Assembly: GCF_038002345.1 (NCBI RefSeq)
Contig: NZ_JBBOCJ010000001.1
Coordinates: 6,386,001-6,450,000, forward strand
From: Paenibacillus sp. FSL M7-0420
GTDB taxonomy: Bacteria > Bacillota > Bacilli > Paenibacillales > Paenibacillaceae
Length of the DNA stretch: 64,000 nucleotides
Direction: 5' to 3'
The translations under genes and the position numbers were made by a program. Shown here piece by piece: positions 18,927 through 26,998 of the stretch; the first letter of the stretch is position 1; every line of letters starts with the position of its first letter. The notes beneath the pieces were generated by a model, which was not told the origin of the DNA, searched no databases, and saw only the letters and a list, made by a program, of their open reading frames with translations.

Positions 18927-19253
18927 TTACTCGCAGCATGCAGTTTTAGAAGGTTTATTCAAATGCAAGAGAATGTCACTCGCATCCGGAGTGAGATTTA
19001 GGATCGCCTTAACATGGGGTTTATCTTCAATGTTTAAAGAATAGTACACCCACTGCCCCCTTTTCTGTTCCTTTACCAGTCCGCTGCTTTTTAATTTACG
19101 TAGATGCTGACTAACGGCTGGTTGAGAAATGTCAAAGAGATCCACGAATTCACATACACACCACTCTCGCTCTTTTAGAAGTGTAAGGATAGTGAGACGT
19201 GTCTTATCTCCAAGGAGCTTTAAATCTTCTGCAAGATCATTAAGTGTATCCAA
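18927..19253 (-). CDS. arsR: ArsR-family arsenic-responsive repressor
   Basis: The 108-residue winged-helix repressor has the family pattern LGDKTRLTILTLL (residues 14-26), the metal-sensing segment EWCVCEFVDLF near 30-40 with C-x-C, the recognition helix SQPAVSQHLRKL and the wing GLVKEQKRGQWVYYS. As(III) binding to the cysteines releases DNA. The C-terminus ends TACCE, adding a vicinal pair that could bind arsenic too. It is encoded upstream of arsB on the same strand, with its own promoter, and diverges from the MarR-arsM operon. Confidence 0.92.
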   Translation of the reverse strand: MDTLNDLAEDLKLLGDKTRLTILTLLKEREWCVCEFVDLFDISQPAVSQHLRKLKSSGLVKEQKRGQWVYYSLNIEDKPHVKAILNLTPDASDILLHLNKPSKTACCE

Positions 19254-19274
19254 TTTTAAATCTCCCCTCTCCGT

Positions 19275-19321
19275 ATATAAGACGATACTTATATTCTAAG
19301 ACCTTTAAGATGAATTATCAA
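19275..19321 (-). promoter_or_regulatory. arsR promoter with overlapping inverted-repeat operator
   Basis: On the minus strand TTGATA (19316-19321), a 17-bp spacer and TAGAAT (19293-19298) form a good sigma-A promoter. The inverted repeat ATATAAG-N6-CTTATAT (19275-19294) touches the -10 element and the start region, an ideal repressor position. Binding by ArsR is inference. Confidence 0.6.
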
Positions 19322-19323
19322 CA

Positions 19324-19366
19324 TTGCAAAATAATATTTGCAATTTGCAATTAATTGCGCTATAAC
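19324..19366 (+). promoter_or_regulatory. Promoter and MarR-type operator of the marR-arsM-GNAT operon
   Basis: TTGCAA (19338-19343), 17 bp and TATAAC (19361-19366) form the promoter. The exact inverted repeat TTGCAAA-N6-TTTGCAA (19324-19343) overlaps the -35 box, and another TTGCAA follows at 19345. A further TTGCAAAT lies just before arsM (19862), so the same regulator may act there. Confidence 0.55.
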
Positions 19367-19386
19367 TACATCAAGAGGTGAGAACA

Positions 19387-19836
19387 ATGGAAACCCCGCG
19401 AGAACTATTCCAAATCATGACCCGGCGGCTAGGATTTCTCAATAAGGACTGCTGCAGCGTAGGGGGATGTAATCTTTCCGCAACCCAAAGCCAACTGTTA
19501 TATGAGATCGATCGGAGTCCTGAGCCTTCCATGCAACAAGTCGCCGAAACCCTTGGCACGGATATCACTACCTTTAGCAGACAAGTCCAGTCTTTGGTGA
19601 AAATGAACCTGGTTAGAAAGGCACCTAACCCCACAGATCGGAGAATTTTTACCCTGTCGCTTACACCTGAAGGAAAAATGGTAGCTACAACTATTGAGCA
19701 CCAAATGAATCAGTACCTGAACGAAGCCTTTTCGCATATGAGTGAGTTTGAAGTAGAAACATTATTACGGTCCATTAAGCTTTTCAACGAATCTATGGGA
19801 AAGCTCAGCAATTGCTGTGCACCCGTTAAAGGGTAA
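19387..19836 (+). CDS. MarR-family regulator with cysteine-rich ends
   Basis: The 149-residue protein has a MarR winged helix (LSATQSQLLYEIDRS, then TDITTFSRQVQSLVKMNLVRKAPNPTDRRI). It carries cysteines near the N-terminus (DCCSVGGC, about residues 22-28) and a C-terminal NCC, unusual for ordinary MarR proteins and suggesting a thiol-reactive or As(III)-responsive sensor. I start at the ATG at 19387, with AGAGGTGA just upstream; the GTG at 19378 lies in that site. It heads an operon with arsM and a GNAT gene, and diverges from arsR. Confidence 0.85.
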   Translation: METPRELFQIMTRRLGFLNKDCCSVGGCNLSATQSQLLYEIDRSPEPSMQQVAETLGTDITTFSRQVQSLVKMNLVRKAPNPTDRRIFTLSLTPEGKMVATTIEHQMNQYLNEAFSHMSEFEVETLLRSIKLFNESMGKLSNCCAPVKG

Positions 19837-19893
19837 TTTCTCTTCTATTTTACTTGTATGTTGCAAATTATTTTAGCTAAGGAGTGTATAATC

Positions 19894-20700
19894 ATGACCA
19901 ATCTTACGGATGATCAGATCCGCCAAAATGTACGGGGGCGCTATCAAAAGATTGCTGTAAGAAACGTTGCGACTTCCCCTTCCAGCCGAACTTCTGCTGA
20001 CAGCAGTTGCTGTGAATCCCCATCTGATTTCAGTGCCATATCTGCTAAGTTGGGTTACTCCAGTGAGGACATCGCTGCAGCTCCTGAAGGCGCAAATTTA
20101 GGTCTTGGTTGCGGTAATCCACAGGCTATTGCTGAACTGCAGGCGGGTGAACATGTTTTGGACCTAGGGAGTGGCGGCGGATTTGATTGTTTCCTGGCTT
20201 CCCGGCAGGTAGGTAATGAAGGCCATGTTATAGGTGTGGATATGACACCTGAGATGATCAGTCGAGCAAGAGATAATGCCCTTAAAGGTAAGTTCAGTAA
20301 CACCGAATTCAGATTGGGAGAAATAGAGCATCTTCCCGTTGCTGATCATTCGATCAACGTCATTATCTCCAACTGCGTGATTAATCTCTCCCCAGACAAA
20401 CAGCAAGTATTCCGTGAGGCTTATCGTGTTCTTCAGCCAGCCGGTCGTCTTGCCATATCAGATATCGTAACTACAGCTGAGCTTCCTCCTGAGATCAAAA
20501 ATGACCTGGATGAATACTATTCCGGTTGTATCTCAGGCGCCTCTTCCATTGCCGATTTAGAGGTAATGCTCCATGACTCCGGCTTTACTGATATCAGCAT
20601 TGAGCCAAAGGACGAATCTAAAACATTCATCCAAGATTGGGTTCCAGGTGCAAATGTTGACCAATACATCGTCTCTGCTGTAATTAAAGCGAGAAAGTAA
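19894..20700 (+). CDS. arsM: Arsenite S-adenosylmethionine methyltransferase ArsM
   Basis: The 268-residue class I methyltransferase has motif I LDLGSGGG (89-96) and the cysteines that bind trivalent arsenic: CC at 39-40, C161 in ISNCVINL and C212 in YSGCISGA. It transfers methyl groups from SAM to As(III), giving methylarsenicals. The start is the ATG at 19894 with AAGGAG upstream, not the TTG at 19858. It follows the MarR gene by 57 bp and precedes a GNAT gene by 18 bp. As the canonical copy in the resistance half, it probably serves detoxification; the second ArsM in the biosynthetic half is separate. Confidence 0.93.
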   Translation: MTNLTDDQIRQNVRGRYQKIAVRNVATSPSSRTSADSSCCESPSDFSAISAKLGYSSEDIAAAPEGANLGLGCGNPQAIAELQAGEHVLDLGSGGGFDCFLASRQVGNEGHVIGVDMTPEMISRARDNALKGKFSNTEFRLGEIEHLPVADHSINVIISNCVINLSPDKQQVFREAYRVLQPAGRLAISDIVTTAELPPEIKNDLDEYYSGCISGASSIADLEVMLHDSGFTDISIEPKDESKTFIQDWVPGANVDQYIVSAVIKARK

Positions 20701-20718
20701 TCTTAAGGGGATGTTCAT

Positions 20719-21216
20719 GTGATTAGTACATTAACTGTTCGTCAGGCCACACCTGAGGATATTCAAAGCATTCTTCGTATCTACAATCAGGGGATCGAGG
20801 ACCGGATCGCTACACTTGAAACAGAGACGAAAGACTCCTCATATATGGAATCATGGTTCAATGATCACCAAGGCCGCTTTAGCGTTTTGGTTGCTGAACG
20901 CGAAGGTGAAGTCGTGGGCTGGGCCTCACTGAACCCATATTCCCACCGTTGCGCGTATAACGGCGTCGCTGACCTTTCTGTATATATTGATCGAAGCTTT
21001 CGTGGGCAAGGTGTAGGCAGCTCCCTCCTGGAATCCTTACACAAGGTAGCAAAGGAAAATAGCTTTTATAAAATGGTTCTCTTTACCTTTCCGTTTAATG
21101 AGAGTGGTCAAGGATTGTATCGGAAAATGGGCTACCGGCAGGTTGGTGTATTTGAGAAGCAAGGATTGATGGACGGAGCGTTTATTGATGTAATGATTAT
21201 GGAGAAGCTACTATAA
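20719..21216 (+). CDS. ArsN1-like GNAT N-acetyltransferase
   Basis: A 165-residue GCN5-type acetyltransferase of the phosphinothricin acetyltransferase branch: IRQATPEDI-like start, IYNQGIEDRIATLET near 25-40, GWASL (about 75), and the acetyl-CoA loop RSFRGQGVGSSLL (about 97). ArsN1 members acetylate the amino group of arsinothricin and phosphinothricin. The GTG start at 20719 has AAGGGG upstream. It directly follows arsM, the usual ArsN1 position. Acetylation of other substrates cannot be excluded. Confidence 0.8.
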   Translation: MISTLTVRQATPEDIQSILRIYNQGIEDRIATLETETKDSSYMESWFNDHQGRFSVLVAEREGEVVGWASLNPYSHRCAYNGVADLSVYIDRSFRGQGVGSSLLESLHKVAKENSFYKMVLFTFPFNESGQGLYRKMGYRQVGVFEKQGLMDGAFIDVMIMEKLL

Positions 21217-21231
21217 AAATGAAGTAAAAAA

Positions 21232-21264
21232 GAGAAGTTCCACCCGCAAACGGAGGAACTTCTC
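21232..21264. terminator. Bidirectional terminator between convergent operons
   Basis: GAGAAGTTCC and GGAACTTCTC form a 10-bp stem with a 13-nt loop. CTTTTAA follows on the plus strand and CTTTTTTAC on the minus strand. It separates the plus-strand arsM-GNAT operon from the minus-strand biosynthetic operon. Confidence 0.85.
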
Positions 21265-21267
21265 CTT

Positions 21268-21762
21268 TTAATCTATTCCTACAATCTCACTTCTTCTCTC
21301 CATAAATAACACATCTCTCCAGACTCCGTTCATTTTCCCGACTTTTTTTCTAAGTCCTATTTCACGGAATCCATGTTTAGCATGTAGTGATATGCTCATC
21401 ATATTCTCAGGAAAAATTCCAGTCTGGATCGTCCAAAACCCGTTTTCCTCTGATTTTTCAACAAGCTTGCCAAGAAGCAAATGGCCAATCCCCTTCCCTC
21501 GTGCAGACGCTGTTACATAAATACTGTCCTCTCCAACACCAGCGTACACGCAGCGGGATGATACAGAGCTCAGAGAAGCCCATCCAACAATATCTTCATC
21601 ATCTAAACAAACAAGGCTACACTCCGTATTATGACTGGAAAACCATTGCTCCTTTGAAGGGGCATTGGTCTCAAACGTTGCATTCCCTGTCTGAATGCCT
21701 TCCTCATAAATGGATTTAATCGCATCCCAATCTCGTTCGTTTGCTTTTCGAGTCAAAAGCAT
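21268..21762 (-). CDS. Second PAT/ArsN1-like GNAT N-acetyltransferase
   Basis: The 164-residue protein is a second phosphinothricin-acetyltransferase-type GNAT: IYEEGIQTGNATFETNAPSKEQWFSSH near residues 18-45, GWASLSSVSSRCVYAGV (65-80), the acetyl-CoA loop RGKGIGHLLL near 95 and a C-terminal GVWRDVLFMERR. It keeps the TGNATFET motif typical of PAT enzymes better than the plus-strand copy. It is the last gene of the eight-gene operon starting at arsL, so it is the stronger candidate for self-protection against the product. RBS GGAGGT precedes the ATG. Confidence 0.82.
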   Translation of the reverse strand: MLLTRKANERDWDAIKSIYEEGIQTGNATFETNAPSKEQWFSSHNTECSLVCLDDEDIVGWASLSSVSSRCVYAGVGEDSIYVTASARGKGIGHLLLGKLVEKSEENGFWTIQTGIFPENMMSISLHAKHGFREIGLRKKVGKMNGVWRDVLFMERRSEIVGID

Positions 21763-21813
21763 ATTATTAACACCTCCGTGTTCTAATCGAAGTATCGCGG
21801 ATGTCTCATATGT

Positions 21814-22455
21814 CTACTCGTGAAGAATCCCATACACTCCTGAAGCAGCAACTGCACCAAGGATCGTGGCTAATATGTATATCCAGAGATGGTGCACATT
21901 TCCGGATATGATCGCTGGGCCTAAGGATCGAGCCGGATTCATAGAGGCTCCGCATATCGGGCCTGCAAACATCGCCATTAATCCCACCGTCCCTCCTATC
22001 GCTAAGCCGGCAAAACCTTTCACTGCTTTACCATGTACCGCAGATCCTAAAATCACCATCATAAGCACAAAGGTTAGTATAAATTCCAGAGTGAAAGATT
22101 GGCCATCCCCAGACCGGGGTAGAGTAGCTCCTAGATTAGCGATGTTTCCGAATAAAAGATATAATGTACCACTCGCAGCCAGGGCAGAAATGCATTGAGT
22201 GAGAACATAAGAGAACCCTTCCCTAATTGAAATATCCTTCCGAAATAAAAAACCGAGTGTCACTGCAGGGTTAAAATGAGCTCCTGAAATGTGCCCAAAA
22301 GTGTATATTAGAGCCATTACAACCAAACCAAAGGTTATTGCAATACCATCATGCGTTAAGCTATTTGTAATGCTATTAATTACAATAGCGCCTGTTCCAG
22401 CAAAAACTAAGAAGTACGTACCTATGAATTCGGCCAAAAGTTTTTTCTTCAACAT
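21814..22455 (-). CDS. MIP-family aquaporin/aquaglyceroporin-like channel
   Basis: The 213-residue membrane protein shows six hydrophobic segments and both pore motifs: NPA in SGAHFNPAVTLGF (near 65) and NPA in GASMNPARSLGPA (near 170). MIP channels such as AqpS occur in ars operons and let uncharged As(OH)3 or methylated arsenicals pass. Here it may move inorganic substrate into the cell or methylated by-products out; direction cannot be read from sequence. RBS GGAGAAAAC precedes the ATG. It is 33 bp after the gene for the caspase-like protein. Confidence 0.9.
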   Translation of the reverse strand: MLKKKLLAEFIGTYFLVFAGTGAIVINSITNSLTHDGIAITFGLVVMALIYTFGHISGAHFNPAVTLGFLFRKDISIREGFSYVLTQCISALAASGTLYLLFGNIANLGATLPRSGDGQSFTLEFILTFVLMMVILGSAVHGKAVKGFAGLAIGGTVGLMAMFAGPICGASMNPARSLGPAIISGNVHHLWIYILATILGAVAASGVYGILHE

Positions 22456-22488
22456 ACTGTTTTCTCCTTCATCTTCACGAATAGGTGT

Positions 22489-24753
22489 TTAAGGGATCGC
22501 TTGGTTTGAACTCACATACCCCATCATCTTAGAAAAATAGTAAAAACGTGTGTTAGCCATGAAATAAAATGAGAATAAATAATAGCCACGCTGCAATAAA
22601 TTACGGGGTGTTATCTTTACTTTAAGGTCGATTTTTTGGTGTGGTTCAATCGTAAATTCCGGCTGATCAAGTTCGATGTCCAACTCCTTCGTATCAATAC
22701 AAAGTACAGCAGCAGTTAACTCCACAGGAAAATTATTGTGATTTTCTATGGAATAAATCACATCATTCCATCCAACCGATTCAAATCGCATGTCACTGCG
22801 GCCCATAAATTGAATGCTGGTGTCCGCGACATCAGAAATTCCGCCGCACTGCATACATTTGAAACTTGTTCTTCGCAAAGGGCCGGCATATGTAAAAAGA
22901 GAGTATGAAAATTCTCCTGTTATATTCCCACATTCCCGACAAACTGATTTAAATTGTATAGGGGCCGTTTCTTTTCTTTTTTCACTGATGGATTCAAAAT
23001 AACTGTCTGAATGTTTTTCGGTATATGATTTTATGGTGTAGAACAGTTCCTTGCTGAGTTGTTTGTACTTCCCTTCCATATTATGTATGGTTTCAAGCAT
23101 CTTTGTTCTTGTTAAAATATTGAAATTGTACTCTTTCGAGGCTTGATGAATATGGATATATTGATTTTGAAGATCTTCTAATCTACCTTTAAGATGGCTA
23201 GGAATTTTTGAAATGTCTTTTAAAAACTCCAAATTCATATTATATTCGTGGATAGACTTTAATTGCCTAGTGATTGGATCATCGAACGTGAAGATGACAT
23301 TCATGGATACGGCCTCAAAGGGAGTTTTAGAAAAAAACATACAGACCTTTTCATTTTCAGTAGGTGAGTCTGCTACGTGATAATAAACAACTGATTTCCT
23401 GTCTGCATTCCCATTCTCAAAATACAATTTGCACTGATTAATATGAATATCCGAACCTTTAGGGAGATTTAGGATCTTCACTTCAAAAAAGGTTTCGTTT
23501 TGAAATCCAGTGATCTGTAAATCTAAGTTTTGCATATTCTTAAAATCAATATGAGCGGTAACCGGCTTTAACATTTCATAACCGAATGATGGATCTCCTA
23601 TTTGGTAATACAAATTATTTTCAATTCCTGTCCTAAGGAGAAACTTATTTAGATAATAGACTTTCTCGCCTTCTGTAAACCCATACTTTAATAGATTATG
23701 TGCCAGAATGTTCTCCACCACATCCCCAGTTTTAATGCTTGGTGATGTTGTAATACTGAGAGAGCTTCCCTCAATTAAATGCTTAATAACCGTATAGTCA
23801 TATGGAATGCAGCTGCTATCCAAGTCTCCAATGTTGCAACCATTCAGAAATAGAACCTTCGCATGAAGGGCTGTTGTACTTAATCTTTTTCGGTTGCTGG
23901 TGTAGCACAATTCCCCGTTGTAATAACAGCTTGGTAAAAAATGATGACGATCATTGAAGGTTTGCTTGGAGGCATTCTCATACCCACAAAATAGAAAGTC
24001 ATCCATCACAACTGAACATTCTCTGGAATGAGCGATGTAATTTAACTCAACGACATTTGTTGACGAGGTCATCAAGTGCTCCAAATGAGCTAGATCGCAC
24101 TGTCCTTTCGGAAAATAGTATGCCAAGCCATCGTTAAATACATGTTGCGCTTCACGGTCATTCTTTGTTTGAATGCGATTTAAAAGAAGGTATACGGCCT
24201 CCGCTTTTATCTCTGAATCTAAAGTGATTCTCTTAAATAAGTAATTCACTATGGAGTATTTATCCGTATATGGAAGGAATCCGACAAACTTGTTCAATGC
24301 TTCTATTTTGTACGTAAAGCTAAAGTCCATTGCGGAATATGGCAAGATGAGGAATACCGATTGAAGTTCATTCCGGAGTAATAATGATGTTAGATGCTTA
24401 TAGTCAGTTAAATACAAGAACCGTTTTCTGTATACGATGGCATATAATAATGACAATAGTGTTTCTTCGCTACAAATATCTGTATATGTTTCAAATACAC
24501 CTACGGCTTCTGTTTCATTTCCAGTCAAGCTTTCGTTATACAGTTCGATCAGATTCTGTACATGAACTGCGTCTAAGGAGAAGCTACTCATTGGTTCAGA
24601 AACCCAATCATATGGCTCATCCTTAATGGAGAACAACTGATGTACATTTTGTTCTGGATAGACGGGTAGCCAGTGCACATCTTCTTGCAGGCATTTATAA
24701 ATTAATGAATACAGGTCCTCCCCTGTCACCACAGGCTGTAATTTGTATTTCAT
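22489..24753 (-). CDS. Unknown protein with caspase/gingipain-like (clan CD) core and zinc ribbon
   Basis: About 754 residues from the ATG with GGAG nine bases upstream. I do not recognise a named family. The middle region resembles clan CD cysteine peptidases: a candidate His at about 242 (NYIAHSREC), a candidate Cys at about 306 after a hydrophobic strand (VLFLNGCNIG), then LIEGSSLSITTSPS and YYQIGDPSFGYEML, like the GDPS segment of gingipain-type enzymes. The C-terminal part has a coiled-coil stretch, a zinc ribbon (CRECG ... CMQCG) and a beta-rich tail. It lies between the ATP-grasp ligase and aquaporin genes in the arsL operon. A peptide-maturation or peptide-handling role is speculation. 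The SAM, P-loop and transporter motifs are absent. Confidence 0.55.
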   Translation of the reverse strand: MKYKLQPVVTGEDLYSLIYKCLQEDVHWLPVYPEQNVHQLFSIKDEPYDWVSEPMSSFSLDAVHVQNLIELYNESLTGNETEAVGVFETYTDICSEETLLSLLYAIVYRKRFLYLTDYKHLTSLLLRNELQSVFLILPYSAMDFSFTYKIEALNKFVGFLPYTDKYSIVNYLFKRITLDSEIKAEAVYLLLNRIQTKNDREAQHVFNDGLAYYFPKGQCDLAHLEHLMTSSTNVVELNYIAHSRECSVVMDDFLFCGYENASKQTFNDRHHFLPSCYYNGELCYTSNRKRLSTTALHAKVLFLNGCNIGDLDSSCIPYDYTVIKHLIEGSSLSITTSPSIKTGDVVENILAHNLLKYGFTEGEKVYYLNKFLLRTGIENNLYYQIGDPSFGYEMLKPVTAHIDFKNMQNLDLQITGFQNETFFEVKILNLPKGSDIHINQCKLYFENGNADRKSVVYYHVADSPTENEKVCMFFSKTPFEAVSMNVIFTFDDPITRQLKSIHEYNMNLEFLKDISKIPSHLKGRLEDLQNQYIHIHQASKEYNFNILTRTKMLETIHNMEGKYKQLSKELFYTIKSYTEKHSDSYFESISEKRKETAPIQFKSVCRECGNITGEFSYSLFTYAGPLRRTSFKCMQCGGISDVADTSIQFMGRSDMRFESVGWNDVIYSIENHNNFPVELTAAVLCIDTKELDIELDQPEFTIEPHQKIDLKVKITPRNLLQRGYYLFSFYFMANTRFYYFSKMMGYVSSNQAIP

Positions 24754-24788
24754 AATCTGTACTCCAATCTTATATGAATTGCACAAGC

Positions 24789-26000
24789 CTAAAAAAACAA
24801 ACTACTATCCCAGACCATGTTGGACGTAAACCATTCAACACATTCCTGCAGTTTTAGACGTGTATCCTCTTCACTATCCCCTTCTATAACAAATGATGCT
24901 AAGCAATCGTTACAATGGTTACCATAATCAAAGGACTGCCCAGGTTCAGCCAGGATTTCATATTCGATAGCTTTGAATGGAATCTGAACTTTTGGTGCCC
25001 GTATAAACATCCCTTTTTTCGGATGAACAAGGACATTACCCACAATATTCACAGGCTTATCAGGAACAGATGTATTGAGATTGAGCTGACATTGAAGACG
25101 GAGCCACGATTCCATTAGATTAAAATCAAAAGCACTGTAAATCATATCTCCAATTTTGGAGCCACCTACTCGACTTGCAATTTCACAAAATACCAATTCA
25201 TCATTCGGTGTATGAAAAATTTCCGCATGAAAAGCCATGATTCTTGGGGAAGGCAGTGCGTCTATACTTTGCTGAACAACTTGTTGTAATCGTGGAACTA
25301 AGGTATTATCAGCTTCCAATATGTAACTCCCCGAAGGATTCCCATCGGTGTAAGCTAAGCAGTCATTGATGTAAACAGACGGCCAAGAAAATAGTATTCT
25401 TCCGTCTTGATAAAGACCATCTACATGGTAAACGACTCCTGGAACATATTCCTCCACAATCCATTCGCCTTGAAAGCCTTTTTGTAGTCTTTCGATAAGG
25501 TCTGCATGATCTCTAATGATGCTTACACCCTCAGCCCCGGAACCATCTACAACCTTAACTACAAGAGGTAGGGAATGCTTTGAGGCAAATTGAATCAGAT
25601 CCATATTGGTCCTAACCCTCTCAAATACAGGTACCGTCACACCGGATTCCTTTACGATTTGCTTCATAATGCACTTGTTCCTATAAGCAGTGGCACTTTT
25701 CAGATTCTGACCTTCTATCCCAAGCGTTTCTCGAAGTTCCGCAGCTCTTATAAGATCATATTCTGCAACTGCGATAATGGCTGAAAACCGGTAGTGACTG
25801 TGCAGCTCCATAGCTCTTCGCTCCACATTTCCATTAGCACCGAATCGATTAAAGCTTTCGATATATTCGTAGCGGTCATTCACGTGCAGGAAACTATCAT
25901 GCGAATCGGATGAAGTGAGCATAACCAGTTCCTTGGAATCCAGCCATTGCTCATAAGGGGTGAACGAATGCAAGTTACGATTAAGAATTAGAATAGCCAC
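24789..26000 (-). CDS. ATP-grasp carboxylate-amine ligase 1
   Basis: The 403-residue protein has the ATP-grasp order: a pre-ATP-grasp domain beginning AILILNRN, AYRNKCIMKQIVKESGV (about 105), lysine strands LVVKVVDGSGAEGVSII and WIVEEYVPG, and the metal-binding FCEIASRVGGSKIG near 280. These ligases activate a carboxylate as acyl phosphate and join it to an amine, often to make dipeptides. It is clearly related to the second ATP-grasp protein at 30359, sharing YHVDGLYQ and FHAEIFHT. The start is a GTG after GAGGAAGGAGGAAGG; an upstream in-frame extension is rejected because the paralog begins at the same point. Confidence 0.88.
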   Translation of the reverse strand: MAILILNRNLHSFTPYEQWLDSKELVMLTSSDSHDSFLHVNDRYEYIESFNRFGANGNVERRAMELHSHYRFSAIIAVAEYDLIRAAELRETLGIEGQNLKSATAYRNKCIMKQIVKESGVTVPVFERVRTNMDLIQFASKHSLPLVVKVVDGSGAEGVSIIRDHADLIERLQKGFQGEWIVEEYVPGVVYHVDGLYQDGRILFSWPSVYINDCLAYTDGNPSGSYILEADNTLVPRLQQVVQQSIDALPSPRIMAFHAEIFHTPNDELVFCEIASRVGGSKIGDMIYSAFDFNLMESWLRLQCQLNLNTSVPDKPVNIVGNVLVHPKKGMFIRAPKVQIPFKAIEYEILAEPGQSFDYGNHCNDCLASFVIEGDSEEDTRLKLQECVEWFTSNMVWDSSLFF

Positions 26001-26028
26001 TAGCCTTCCTCCTTCCTCCAGGCAACCG

Positions 26029-26053
26029 GAGTTGGGGAATGAATCCCCAACTC
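26029..26053. promoter_or_regulatory. Perfect hairpin inside the arsL operon
   Basis: GAGTTGGGGA and TCCCCAACTC form an exact 10-bp stem around ATGAA, 28 bp before the ATP-grasp start. No T-tract follows on the transcribed strand. It could be an mRNA processing or stabilising site or an attenuator that lowers expression of the distal genes. Confidence 0.6.
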
Positions 26054-26104
26054 GGTTGGCCCAGGTATCCATGTTTTGTTAGAACGTTGCTTCTGGTAAA
26101 CAGG

Positions 26105-26926
26105 TTATGGTTGAGCCTTAACACCACAAATTAGATAATATCCAACTTTATCTTCCAGAAACTCAACAGCTTCAGGTGCTTCATTGACAAATTGCTCGTA
26201 GTCTTTCTTATATTCTTCACTCGAAGACATTAGTTCCGCATAACGCTTGTTCTTATCTTCAGTAAAATTATGAATTTGAATATGCTGGAAGGAATGTGAT
26301 TCCATATAGCTAATGTTTTCGCTCAGGAGAATACTCCCTGCACGGCATCCACTTATGAAATTCAGATTGTCTCTAATTTTTTGGGGCACTGGCACAAAGG
26401 AAACAAAATCAGTGTAGATAAAGATACCTCCTGGTGAGAGTAACCGCTCAACTTCCTTCATTGCTTTCTCACGATCTGGGATTAGATTAAACACACATTC
26501 ACTGTAGATCAGATCGAATTGTTCATCCATGTAAGGCAGTGCCTGTGAATCTGAGACGAAGAATCCCACTTTTTTGTGAAGTTCTTTTGGCAAATCGGCA
26601 CTCTTTTCACGAGCACGCTCAACCATCTTGTCACTGAAATCAACACCAATGAATTGAGTGCCTTCATCAAACTCACGGACAAGCTGTAGCAGGGTGGTTC
26701 CCATTCCGCACCCAATATCTAAAATCCGCTTTTTCCCATGATGCTTCACAAGCTCAATAATCATTTCTGTTGGTCCTGATGGCGAGAACTTATCCGTACC
26801 TGAAGGATACAACCCTTCCTCTTCTGCTACCGAATTATAGAAATCCCGAACGGTTTGGCTAGCAATAGTAAGCGGTGCTGGGCCTTCTGAGCAGCAATTA
26901 TTACTGACTGTTTGTTGGTTTGACAT
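26105..26926 (-). CDS. arsM: Divergent ArsM-like SAM methyltransferase of the biosynthetic operon
   Basis: The 273-residue methyltransferase has motif I LDIGCGMG (69-76) and cysteines where ArsM binds arsenic: CC at 11-12, C144 in YSECVFNL and C194 in ISGCRAGS. Outside these it differs from the ArsM at 19894, with a longer distinct C-terminus. In the arsQML cluster of Burkholderia, ArsM methylates hydroxyarsinothricin to arsinothricin. The position of this gene, behind arsL, suggests the same job. RBS AGGAGG precedes the ATG. It could instead methylate inorganic arsenite. Confidence 0.85.
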   Translation of the reverse strand: MSNQQTVSNNCCSEGPAPLTIASQTVRDFYNSVAEEEGLYPSGTDKFSPSGPTEMIIELVKHHGKKRILDIGCGMGTTLLQLVREFDEGTQFIGVDFSDKMVERAREKSADLPKELHKKVGFFVSDSQALPYMDEQFDLIYSECVFNLIPDREKAMKEVERLLSPGGIFIYTDFVSFVPVPQKIRDNLNFISGCRAGSILLSENISYMESHSFQHIQIHNFTEDKNKRYAELMSSSEEYKKDYEQFVNEAPEAVEFLEDKVGYYLICGVKAQP

Positions 26927-26998
26927 ATCATATCCTCCTGTTTTATCACCAAATTAAAATAAATGTTTCCTCCATAAACGAGGAGTAATGCTATTGAT

